A stretch of 12,684 nt of DNA from Paratractidigestivibacter sp963658035. Its GTDB lineage: Bacteria > Actinomycetota > Coriobacteriia > Coriobacteriales > Atopobiaceae. This document shows positions 1 through 5,820 of this stretch, piece by piece; position 1 is the stretch's first letter, and the number at the start of each line of letters is the position of its first letter. The stretch covers positions 1 to 12,684 of the forward strand of contig CAVKOL010000070.1 in the NCBI GenBank assembly GCA_963658035.1. Direction: 5' to 3'. Both the position numbers and the translations under genes were made by a program. The notes under the pieces are model-generated. The model saw nothing but the letters and a program-made list of their open reading frames with translations, ran no database searches and was not told the origin of the DNA.

Positions 1-193
1 CGTGGAACGCGGTGCCGCCGGAGTGCTCGGGGTCGAAGGAGATCTGCGTCACGCCCGCGCGGTCGCGCAGGTCGATGAAGATGAGGCCGCCGTGGTCGCG
101 GCGGTGCCAGACCCAACCGGTAAGGGTGACGACCTGGCCGATGTTCTCGGCGCGCAGCTCGCCGCAGGTGTGGGTGTGCATGGAGAAGGGCAT
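1..193 (-). CDS. aspS: Aspartyl-tRNA synthetase, N-terminal fragment (runs off the left edge)
   Basis: The enzyme charges tRNA-Asp with aspartate in the cytoplasm. Only the first 64 residues are in the window. They read MPFSMHTHTCGELRAENIGQ, followed by a GWVWHRRDHGGLIFIDLRDR-type block and TQISFDP. This is the N-terminal OB-fold anticodon-binding domain of bacterial AspRS, where HTCGELR and RRDHGGLIFIDLRDR are highly conserved. The ATG at 193 is chosen because GAAAGG lies just upstream on the minus strand; a second in-frame ATG at 181 is possible. The gene is divergent from the HAD phosphatase at 371, with a 177-bp shared upstream region. Class II catalytic motifs lie outside the window, so the bacterial versus non-discriminating (Asp/Asn) type cannot be judged. 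Confidence 0.93.
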   Translation of the reverse strand, partial: MPFSMHTHTCGELRAENIGQVVTLTGWVWHRRDHGGLIFIDLRDRAGVTQISFDPEHSGGTAFH

Positions 194-290
194 CTGAATC
201 CTTTCGTCTTTGCTGTCCCGTGCCGTGACGGACAGCCTAACTTCAAGACGGCGCCGGGGCGTAGACGGCACCTCGGCACACGGCTTTGGG

Positions 291-296
291 ATTGTA
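291..296 (-). promoter_or_regulatory. Possible -10 box for aspS
   Basis: On the minus strand this reads TACAAT, five of six matches to TATAAT, about 95 bases before the aspS start. No convincing -35 hexamer is visible 16-18 bp upstream. The call rests on the -10 alone and on its position in the divergent gap. Confidence 0.3.
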
Positions 297-370
297 CTAC
301 GCAAACGAGCCGCAAGTCGGCGGCAGTGTTAAGCTGAATCCAATCTGCAACAGAAAGGGATGCTCGCCCC

Positions 371-1033
371 ATGGCTTATCAAACGGTCGTCTTTGACCTT
401 GACGGAACTCTGCTGGACACGCTGGAGGACCTCTACCTCAGCGTCAACCGGGCCCTGGAGGCCCATGGGCTGGCGAGAAGGACCCGCGACGAGGTGCGCC
501 TGGCCACGGGAAACGGCATCGCCCGCCTCATCCGCATCTGCGTAGGCCCCGACTGCGACCAGGCTTTATACGAGAAGGTCTTTGCCTTCTTCAAGGCCGA
601 TTACGAGGCCCACTCCATGGACCACACGGCGCCCTACGCGGGAATCCCGCAGGTCGTCGCGGCGCTTAAGGACGCGGGTGTGCGCGTGGCCGTGGTTTCC
701 AACAAGGCCGATTTTGCCGTGCAAGACATCATCGACGCGACCTTCCCCGGCACCTTCGACTGCGTCATGGGCGAGAACGAGGCCGCCGGCATCAAGAAGA
801 AGCCCGCGCCCGACATGGTGTGGGCGGCACTTTCTCGCATGGGCGTCCCGGCCACCGACGGCGACTTCGTCTACGTGGGAGACTCGGAGGTCGACCTCGC
901 GACCGCCACAAACCTGGGATGTCCCTGTGTGAGCTGCACCTGGGGCTTCCGCGACCGCGAGTGGCTTGTCTCGCAAGGGGCAAAAGTGCTGGTAGACACG
1001 CCGCAGGAGCTTCTCGCCGCGCTTCTTGGCTAG
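371..1033 (+). CDS. HAD-superfamily hydrolase, phosphoglycolate-phosphatase-like
   Basis: This is a cytoplasmic phosphatase of the haloacid dehalogenase superfamily, 220 residues, a normal length for the Gph/PGMB-like subfamily. Motif I is FDLDGTLLDT at residues 8-17, with nucleophile Asp9 and acid/base Asp11. Motif II is VVSNKAD (108-114, Ser110). Motif III is KKPAPD (143-148, Lys144). Motif IV is VYVGDSEVD (167-175, with metal ligands Asp171 and Asp175). The alpha-helical insert between motifs I and II is the C1-type cap seen in phosphoglycolate phosphatases. The ATG at 371 follows AGAAAGGGA with a 10-base gap. An upstream ATG at 360 is out of frame. Substrate is inferred only from family (2-phosphoglycolate or another small phosphate ester). 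It is not evidently co-transcribed with the next gene, 164 bp away. Confidence 0.9.
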   Translation: MAYQTVVFDLDGTLLDTLEDLYLSVNRALEAHGLARRTRDEVRLATGNGIARLIRICVGPDCDQALYEKVFAFFKADYEAHSMDHTAPYAGIPQVVAALKDAGVRVAVVSNKADFAVQDIIDATFPGTFDCVMGENEAAGIKKKPAPDMVWAALSRMGVPATDGDFVYVGDSEVDLATATNLGCPCVSCTWGFRDREWLVSQGAKVLVDTPQELLAALLG

Positions 1034-1147
1034 GCACGCGGACGCGCCGGGGTGCGCCCTCCCCCGCCCGCCCGCATGCCACTGGCCGGGCCAAGGTCGC
1101 GCTTACCGTACAATTCCAAAACCTTCGTCTAACTTGCGGGCGCGCGG

Positions 1148-1155
1148 GTTATATT
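1148..1155 (+). promoter_or_regulatory. Possible -10 box for the 101-aa protein gene
   Basis: TATATT at 1150-1155 lies 42 bases before the ATG at 1198 in the otherwise gene-free gap 1034-1197. The -35 region (around 1125-1133) matches consensus poorly. A second TACAAT at 1109-1114 is an alternative. The rest of the gap shows no terminator with a T-tract for the HAD gene. Confidence 0.3.
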
Positions 1156-1197
1156 CTTCCTATCGCCAGACTGGTTGTTCGACAGAAAGGAACTGCC

Positions 1198-1503
1198 ATG
1201 GGTAAGAAAGCCGCAGAGGCACTCGACATCAATTACGACGAGCTCGCCGAATACCTGCACTGCAACCACTCGGTCTACATGAAGATCGACTCCTCGATTT
1301 ACTACCTCACCGACGTCAACTACGAGTCTTGGCGCGCCCAGGACACCAGCCGTCGCAACGAGAAGAACCACTTCGTCGACTGCTCCGAGCTGGTCCCCAC
1401 GGTGGACGAGTTCCTGGCTTTGGCCTTTGTCAACGGCAAGACCATCAAGGACGTCTTCGACCACGCCACGTTCTACGCCTCCCTGTCCGGCGAGAAGGAC
1501 TGA
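1198..1503 (+). CDS. Conserved-type hypothetical protein, 101 aa
   Basis: Function not recognised. The ATG at 1198 is chosen because GAAAGGAA sits directly upstream; the open frame continues to 820, but that part overlaps the HAD gene and has no other good start. The protein is small, soluble and acidic, with no signal peptide or membrane segment. An aromatic core (SVYMKIDSSIYYLTD, residues 25-39) looks like a beta hairpin, followed by WRAQDTSRRNEKNHF (45-59), DCSELVPTVDEFLAL (61-75) and FVNGKTIKDVFD (77-88). Codon use matches neighbours, and the frame is closed by TGA immediately followed by a strong terminator, so it is a real gene with its own transcription unit. I believe similar proteins exist in related Coriobacteriia, but that is from memory and unverified. 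Nothing in the neighbourhood assigns a role. Confidence 0.82.
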   Translation: MGKKAAEALDINYDELAEYLHCNHSVYMKIDSSIYYLTDVNYESWRAQDTSRRNEKNHFVDCSELVPTVDEFLALAFVNGKTIKDVFDHATFYASLSGEKD

Positions 1504-1535
1504 CAAGGTCCCGCGCCCCGCGATTTCGCACCCAC

Positions 1536-1561
1536 GGCCGCCCACTCGGGCGGCCTTTTTT
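1536..1561 (+). terminator. Rho-independent terminator of the 101-aa protein gene
   Basis: There is a perfect 8-bp stem, GGCCGCCC (1536-1543) with GGGCGGCC (1548-1555), a four-base loop ACTC, and six T residues at 1556-1561. It begins 33 bases after the stop codon at 1503. Confidence 0.9.
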
Positions 1562-1587
1562 GTGGCGCGAGGCGGGTGCGGCCGCGT

Positions 1588-1723
1588 TATTTTCGAAATG
1601 CGGCGGCAGTACGACGACTGGTCGAGTAGCCGAGATCATTCGGCGACAAAACCGCAGGTCGATTATGGGCGGCGCAGGCGGCTACTCGCAAAGGTCCGGG
1701 ACTGCCGCCGCTTTTCGAAAATA
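1588..1723. repeat. 136-bp near-symmetric palindromic element of unknown nature
   Basis: The two ends, 1588-1610 and 1701-1723, are inverted repeats of 23 bp with one mismatch (1599/1712). Each contains TTTCGAAA and GCGGCGGCAGT or the complement. A second inverted pair, CGAGTAGCCG (1623-1632) and CGGCTACTCG (1679-1688), lies inside in exact register: paired positions always sum to 3311, so the 12-base gaps between outer and inner stems are equal. The centre (1633-1678) carries a small CGAC/GTCG hairpin and no meaningful ORF. It lies between two converging genes, each with its own terminator. It could be a MITE-like or REP-like mobile repeat, or a long structured RNA. No target-site duplication is clear. 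Confidence 0.7.
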
Positions 1724-1738
1724 GGTGCGGATACAAGG

Positions 1739-1771
1739 AAGGCGGCCGCCGGGGAATCCGGCGGCCGCCTT
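1739..1771 (-). terminator. Strong hairpin terminator of the collagen-like gene
   Basis: A perfect 14-bp stem pairs 1739-1752 with 1758-1771 around a five-base loop. It lies 33 bases beyond the stop codon of the minus-strand gene. On the minus strand it is followed only by CCTTGTAT, a weak U-tract. On the plus strand it is followed by GGTTTGGG. It may act in both directions between the converging units. Confidence 0.6.
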
Positions 1772-1803
1772 GGTTTGGGGCGTTGGTTGGGGTGCGGAGG
1801 GGC

Positions 1804-4800
1804 TTACGCCTGGTTGCGCTTCTTGAAGAGGTAGGCGATGACGCCGATGTTGCCGGCCAAAGCCAGGCCCGCTACCGTGCCTAAGACGATGTGGATGACC
1901 GTGTCGTCATGGTCGGTTGCGGCCTTAACGCCGGTGTCCTTTTCGCCGACCCACCAGTTGCCATTGTCGCCAATGTAGGGCGTGAGGGCGTCGGCGCCGT
2001 CGGAACCCACAATGACGCCCAGGTTAGAGGTGGTGCCGTCGGTGAAGGTGACCACGAGCTCGCCGTTGGAGTTGACCTCGACCTTGGAGATGCCCAGGCC
2101 GTCTTTGCCGTCCGCTCCGTCCTTGCCCGCGGCGCCGGTGGAGCCGGTCGCGCCCGTAGCGCCGGTCGAGCCAGTCGAGCCGGTGACGCCCTGAGCCGAG
2201 ACGCCCGTATTGGCTTGCCCGACCCACCAGGTCCCGTCCTTGATGTACGGAATCAGCGCATCGGCACCGTCTTTGCCGTCGGCACCGTCTTTGCCGTCCT
2301 GGCCGTCGGCACCGTCTTTGCCGTCGGTTCCGTCTTGGCCGTCCTTGCCATCTTGACCGTCCTGGCCATCATTTCCGTCTTTGCCGTCCTTGCCGTCCTG
2401 GCCATCGGCGCCGGTGGCTTTGACGTTGAGGGGGATCCAGGTATCGCCCTTATCGTAGGAGACGTACCAGTAGTTGTCCTTGCCGATCATTAGCAGCGGA
2501 GTCACGCCGTCGGCGCCGTCTTTGCCGTCGACACCGTCCTTGCCATCTTGGCCATCTTGGCCGTCGGCACCGGTATCACCCTTGTCGCCTTTTTCGCCCT
2601 TCTCTCCGGCATCGCCCTTGTCGCCTTTTTCGCCTTGGGCTCCGGTTTCGCCGGTGTCGCCCTTGTCGCCTTTCTCGCCGGTGTCGCCTTTGTCGCCTTT
2701 CTCACCCCTCTCGCCTTGGGCGCCTTGGGCGGTGACGTTGGTGTCGAGGTTGCCGATCCACCAGTGGCCGTTGGTGCCGATGTAGGGAGTCAGGCCGTCG
2801 GCGCCGCTAGTGCCGTTTTGACCGTCGGAGCCGGTGGCCTTAACGTTGAGCGAGCTGTAGTTTGTGCCGTTGTCGTAGGAGACCCACCAGCAGTTGTCGT
2901 CGCCGATCTTGAGCAGGGGCGTGATGCCGTCGGCGCCGTCGGCGCCGTTAGTTCCGTCGGTGCCGTCCTGGCCCTTGGCGGCGACCGTGGTGTCGGTGTC
3001 GGCGATCCACCAGTTGCCGTTGGAGCCGATGTAAGGGCTCTTGCCGTTCTCACCGGCAGCGCCGGTTGCGCCGGTGGCTCCGGTTGCGCCGGTGGCCTTC
3101 ACGCCGAGCGACGTCCAGTTGGTCCCATCGTAGGAGACCTGCCACTCGCTGGTCTCGCTGTCGATCTTAAGCTGGGGTGTCTTGCCATCGGCACCGGCCT
3201 CGCCAGTGTCGCCCTTGTCACCCTTAGCGCCGGTGGTGCCTTCGGCCTTGACTCCGGTGTTTTCGTCGCCGATCCACCAGTAGCCCTCGATAATTGTGGG
3301 GGTCTTGCCATCGGTGCCGTCCTCGCCGGTGGCCAGAACGCCAAGATTGTTCCAGGTTGTGCCGCCGTCATAGGAGACGTTCCAGTAACCATCAATGATG
3401 CTCAACTTGGGAGTAACGCCATCAGCGCCGGCGTCGCCCTTCTCGCCTTGGGCCGCGATGCCAGTATCGGAGCCGTCGATCCACCAGTTGCCGTTGTCGC
3501 CGATGTAGGGAGTCTTGCCGTCCTCACCGGAGGCCTTACCGAGGGGATCGCCCCAGTTAACGCCGTTGTCGTAAGAGACATACCAGTAGCCGTCCTCGAT
3601 TTTGAGGATGGGGAAAGTAGCATCAGAGTCTTCGTCGTCACCGTAGCCGGCGTCATCAACGCCGTAATCGCTTACCGTTCCAATGCCATTAGTCACCGAA
3701 AGGCTCATTACCGTGGGCTTGCTGCAGTAGTCGGTGTAGTTTCCGGTGTTGACCTGCTCGACAAATAGCTTGAGCTTGTATTCGCCATCCGCAACGTCGA
3801 TGAGACCAACACCAATACTTCCAGATCCATACCTCGAGTAGTCAAGCTTGCCGTAATACTTAAGCTCACCCGTGGATTTATCCGTGAGGATACAGGCGAT
3901 ATATTCATCATCACCGGTGGTCGCCTCGGAATAATTGAACGAAAGGACTACAGAAGTTTGAGTCTTTTGATAGTCCGAGGGGTTAAGGACAAGCTTCTGT
4001 GAGCTGTCGATCATTGTGTACTTGACCGTACTGGAAGAGTCGTTCGAGACGGCCTTAGGATAAATATAGGTAAGCGTCTCGTCTTTTGCGCTTGTGTCAC
4101 ACGTAAAGAGGGCGTTGGAAACATCAAGACTCAAGGCCGGGCGAACATAGGTGCTATAGGTTAAATTAAAAAAATCATATCCGCCCAGACTGGAATATGC
4201 CATGTACGCAAAGGATTGGTCATAGAATTTCGTCGGTGTGCGGAGCCACCAATAAGCTAAAGAGTGAAGGCCAGAGGTGTCGGTGATGTCGGTTGCATTG
4301 ACCACGTCACTCCACTCATCAAGCGACAGCGCCCACAGCTTTTGATCGGTGATTCCCTGTCCGGCTATTCCATCGACGCTGGGGGTTTCTTCAGTACCCC
4401 CACCCTCAAAATTTCTTGCGGTAATGTAGGCCTGCTCTGTCTCGCCAATCTGGGTTGCGAGGCTCTCCATCGTTTGCTGCAAAGTGCTTCCAGCGTATTC
4501 GTTGGGTGATGTCCAAGCGCTCATTGTACCGGGGTTCTTCGCATAGTAATAACCGTCATAAGAAGTGCCGTCAACGTAATCTTCCGCACGAAACGCCGAC
4601 ATCCCAAAGTCATCATTTGCCGCCAGCAACGTAACGTGCCCGTCCTGGGCATACACGCCATCCGTGCCGTCACCAATGACGTACCACTCATGCCCGCCAA
4701 AGGCGACCTTGCTCTGGTAGAGCGTTAGCGAGGAACTCCCCCCCCCGACACTTTGCGTGGCCAGCGCAGGGACCGGCGCAAGGCCCACCGCCGTCACCAG

Positions 4801-4833
4801 CGCAAGCACCGCGCTCAAGACCTTCTTTACCAT
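1804..4833 (-). CDS. Secreted membrane-anchored collagen-like modular surface protein with DUF6273-like head
   Basis: This is a probable cell-surface adhesin or structural protein, 1009 residues. The ATG at 4833 is chosen because GGAGGAAAG lies directly upstream and MVKKVLSAVLALVTAVGLAP starts a signal peptide (cleavage near ALA-26). The upstream extension of the frame is unsupported. Residues 35-240 resemble DUF6273 (FGGHEWYVIG at 45-54, YWWLRTP at 194-200, VRPALSL at 230-236). Residues 250-400 form a beta-rich linker. From 406, two short modules alternate: a 'SYD' type (YWYVSYDNG...LG.KATG; 406-436, 474-503, 552-582, 638-668, 778-808) and a 'WW' type (TPYIGDNGNWWIG..DTGV.A; 441-463, 511-532, 599-621, 682-703, 860-882, 950-971). 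Gly-X-Y tracts run 704-776, 808-858 and 882-914. A TM helix (about 977-1002) and KKRNQA end the protein; there is no LPXTG. Similar modules occur in Bacteroidales and Firmicutes surface proteins (from memory). The ligand is unknown. Confidence 0.9.
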   Translation of the reverse strand: MVKKVLSAVLALVTAVGLAPVPALATQSVGGGSSSLTLYQSKVAFGGHEWYVIGDGTDGVYAQDGHVTLLAANDDFGMSAFRAEDYVDGTSYDGYYYAKNPGTMSAWTSPNEYAGSTLQQTMESLATQIGETEQAYITARNFEGGGTEETPSVDGIAGQGITDQKLWALSLDEWSDVVNATDITDTSGLHSLAYWWLRTPTKFYDQSFAYMAYSSLGGYDFFNLTYSTYVRPALSLDVSNALFTCDTSAKDETLTYIYPKAVSNDSSSTVKYTMIDSSQKLVLNPSDYQKTQTSVVLSFNYSEATTGDDEYIACILTDKSTGELKYYGKLDYSRYGSGSIGVGLIDVADGEYKLKLFVEQVNTGNYTDYCSKPTVMSLSVTNGIGTVSDYGVDDAGYGDDEDSDATFPILKIEDGYWYVSYDNGVNWGDPLGKASGEDGKTPYIGDNGNWWIDGSDTGIAAQGEKGDAGADGVTPKLSIIDGYWNVSYDGGTTWNNLGVLATGEDGTDGKTPTIIEGYWWIGDENTGVKAEGTTGAKGDKGDTGEAGADGKTPQLKIDSETSEWQVSYDGTNWTSLGVKATGATGATGATGAAGENGKSPYIGSNGNWWIADTDTTVAAKGQDGTDGTNGADGADGITPLLKIGDDNCWWVSYDNGTNYSSLNVKATGSDGQNGTSGADGLTPYIGTNGHWWIGNLDTNVTAQGAQGERGEKGDKGDTGEKGDKGDTGETGAQGEKGDKGDAGEKGEKGDKGDTGADGQDGQDGKDGVDGKDGADGVTPLLMIGKDNYWYVSYDKGDTWIPLNVKATGADGQDGKDGKDGNDGQDGQDGKDGQDGTDGKDGADGQDGKDGADGKDGADALIPYIKDGTWWVGQANTGVSAQGVTGSTGSTGATGATGSTGAAGKDGADGKDGLGISKVEVNSNGELVVTFTDGTTSNLGVIVGSDGADALTPYIGDNGNWWVGEKDTGVKAATDHDDTVIHIVLGTVAGLALAGNIGVIAYLFKKRNQA
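2092..2190 (-). repeat. Collagen-like Gly-X-Y tract 3
   Basis: It encodes residues 882-914, about ten uninterrupted Gly-X-Y triplets. It is first rich in GST/GAT triplets and ends with GKD/GAD triplets. It separates the fifth 'WW' module from a degenerate module (ISKVEVNSNGELVVTFTDG, 915-933). Confidence 0.85.
2260..2412 (-). repeat. Collagen-like Gly-X-Y tract 2
   Basis: It encodes residues 808-858, about 16 consecutive Gly-X-Asp-type triplets (GKD, GQD, GAD, GTD, GND), extremely acidic. At the DNA level it is a near-tandem array of 9-bp units such as GCCGTCTTT read on the plus strand, so unit number can change by slippage or recombination. Confidence 0.88.
2506..2724 (-). repeat. Collagen-like Gly-X-Y tract 1, the longest
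   Basis: It encodes residues 704-776, 24 uninterrupted Gly-X-Y triplets. The first two thirds are GEKGDKGDTG repeats, with alternating Lys and Asp/Glu that favour inter-chain salt bridges in bacterial collagens. The last third switches to GQD/GKD/GVD. There is no proline in the tract, which is typical of charge-stabilised bacterial collagen-like sequences. Confidence 0.9.
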
Positions 4834-4877
4834 CTTTCCTCCAATAAACCGGGGAACCAGCAAACCAACATCCGTCA

Positions 4878-4906
4878 ATAGTAGTTCCCCCACCCACAAA
4901 TTTGAC
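4878..4906 (-). promoter_or_regulatory. Putative promoter of the collagen-like gene
   Basis: On the minus strand TACTAT (4878-4883) is a good -10. Exactly 17 bp upstream the -35 region reads GTCAAA (4901-4906), a poor match, as expected for an activator-dependent promoter. The start would be near 4871, giving a leader of about 38 bases before the ATG at 4833. Confidence 0.42.
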
Positions 4907-4916
4907 CCGCTCCCCC

Positions 4917-4947
4917 TTAAACGTAACTGAACATTCCGGCGAACGTA
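4917..4947 (-). promoter_or_regulatory. Two direct repeats fitting LytTR response-regulator boxes
   Basis: On the minus strand TACGTTCGC (4939-4947) and TACGTTTAA (4917-4925) are 9-bp direct repeats separated by 13 bp, i.e. 22 bp apart. The known LytTR consensus (AgrA, VirR, ComE family) is [TA][AC][CA]GTTN[AG][TG], repeated with a 12-13 bp gap. Each box matches eight of nine positions. The downstream box ends 10 bp before the putative -35, the usual activator location. No LytTR regulator gene is in this window. Confidence 0.5.
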
Positions 4948-4984
4948 ACAGTTGCCCGGGTGCGCACTCGCCACATGGTAAGAT

Positions 4985-5062
4985 GGCCCCAGTCGACCTT
5001 CTGGGAATTAGGTCGCGGAGAGGGAGAGCCGCCCGGTCACAGCGACCAGACGGCTCTTTTTT
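4985..5062 (+). ncRNA. Possible small RNA, about 72-78 nt, antisense-facing and divergent from the adhesin gene
   Basis: A strong plus-strand terminator at 5025-5062 has no plus-strand protein gene before it. The nearest upstream promoter-like signal is an extended -10, TG-G-TAAGAT (4976-4984). That would give a transcript of about 72 nt starting near 4991. The RNA has two competing folds. CGACC (4994-4998) can pair with GGTCG (5011-5015). Alternatively GGTCGC (5011-5016) can pair with GCGACC (5042-5047), which would break the inner part of the terminator. This is attenuator-like logic, but the only downstream gene runs the other way. No riboswitch family is recognised. The existence of the RNA is inferred. 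Confidence 0.33.
5025..5062 (+). terminator. Rho-independent terminator on the plus strand
   Basis: Outer stem AGAGCCG (5025-5031) pairs with CGGCTCT (5051-5057). A 3x3 internal loop follows, then the inner stem GGTC/GACC (5035-5038 with 5044-5047) around ACAGC. Five T residues follow at 5058-5062. The minus-strand reading has no T-tract, so the direction is plus. Confidence 0.75.
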
Positions 5063-5081
5063 GTGCCCCCGCGGCGCCCAC

Positions 5082-5144
5082 AGAAAAATCCCCTGCATTC
5101 CGAGCCGTTTTCCTCGCGGAATTTGGCACGAAATGCAGGGGATT
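5082..5144 (-). terminator. Terminator of the acyl-CoA ligase-iorA-iorB operon
   Basis: A perfect 13-bp inverted repeat pairs 5132-5144 with 5087-5099. The 32-base loop can itself fold (ATTCCG with CGGAAT as an alternative). On the minus strand it is followed by a run giving TTTTTCT, suiting termination 30 bases after the iorB stop at 5174. The plus-strand side has no T-run. Confidence 0.7.
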
Positions 5145-5173
5145 CCAATTCAAGCAACGACCCCGGGGAGAAA

Positions 5174-5818
5174 CTACCCCTTCATCGCGGCCGCGCGACC
5201 CTCGTGGAAGGCCTTGAGGTTGGCCTCGACGGTCTTGGGCGGCACGCGGCGGGAAATCGCGTCCTCCCAATCCTTCTCGGAGAAGGGCAGGGCCGTGGAC
5301 AAGGCGCCCACCAGCACGACGTTGGTCGAGCGCGGGCTTCCCACCTCGCGGGCAATGGCCCCCGCCGGGATGCGCACGGCGCCCAGCTCGTCCAGGCGCG
5401 CGTCGACGTCCTGGGGCATCTCGAAGGTGCCGATGGCCACGCTCACGGGTACGATGACCTCGTCGTTAACGAAGATGGTGCCCTCGGGCGCCAGGAACTC
5501 CTGGGCGCGCAGGGCCTCCATCGACTCGAAGGCCACGATGACGTCGGCGCAGCCGGGGTCGGCCACCATCGAGTCGACCTTCTCGCCCATGCGCACGATG
5601 GTCGAGACGCTGCCGCCGCGCTGGCTCATGCCGTGGATCTCGGAGACCTTGACGTCCAGGCCCGCCTCGGCCGCGGCCATGGCCAAAAGCGACCCGGCCA
5701 AGATGGTGCCCTGGCCGCCCACGCCCACCAGCAGGACGGTGAGCGTCTTTTCTAACTGGATCTTCTCGCCCGAGGAGACGACCTCGGCGCTTTTATCGCT
5801 TGCGGTGTAGTGAGGCAT
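5174..5818 (-). CDS. iorB: Indolepyruvate:ferredoxin oxidoreductase, beta subunit
   Basis: This is the small subunit of the IOR complex. With IorA it converts aryl-pyruvates (from Trp, Phe, Tyr) plus CoA and oxidised ferredoxin to aryl-acetyl-CoA, CO2 and reduced ferredoxin in the anaerobic cytoplasm. It has 214 residues, usual for IorB. It is one pyruvate:ferredoxin oxidoreductase gamma-type domain: VLLVGVGGQGTILAG near residues 28-42, KVSEIHGMSQRGGSVSTIVR in the middle, then DVIVAFESMEALR. The ATG at 5818 is chosen over an upstream in-frame ATG at 5884 because the latter lies deep inside iorA; AAAGG precedes 5818. The gene starts two bases after the iorA stop, so the pair is probably translationally coupled. 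A terminator follows. Confidence 0.93.
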   Translation of the reverse strand: MPHYTASDKSAEVVSSGEKIQLEKTLTVLLVGVGGQGTILAGSLLAMAAAEAGLDVKVSEIHGMSQRGGSVSTIVRMGEKVDSMVADPGCADVIVAFESMEALRAQEFLAPEGTIFVNDEVIVPVSVAIGTFEMPQDVDARLDELGAVRIPAGAIAREVGSPRSTNVVLVGALSTALPFSEKDWEDAISRRVPPKTVEANLKAFHEGRAAAMKG

Positions 5819-5820
5819 GT

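Noticed and set aside
1034..1197. Terminator for the HAD phosphatase
   Set aside because: Only short GC palindromes such as GGCCGGGCC are present and none is followed by a T-tract.
2092..2724. CRISPR-like look of regularly spaced short repeats
   Set aside because: The periodicity is 9 bp inside an open reading frame that encodes Gly-X-Y; there are no spacers of unique sequence.
2548..3768. Long plus-strand open frame (406 codons) opposite the collagen-like gene, plus another at 1891-2493
   Set aside because: They are antisense to the repeats, low-complexity Val/Ala/Gly translations mirroring Gly-X-Y codons; no ribosome site, and the minus-strand protein has clear domains and a signal peptide.
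4834..4974. 47-residue N-terminal extension of the collagen-like protein
   Set aside because: It would bury the signal peptide and include the promoter and regulatory repeats; GGAGGAAAG points to the ATG at 4833.
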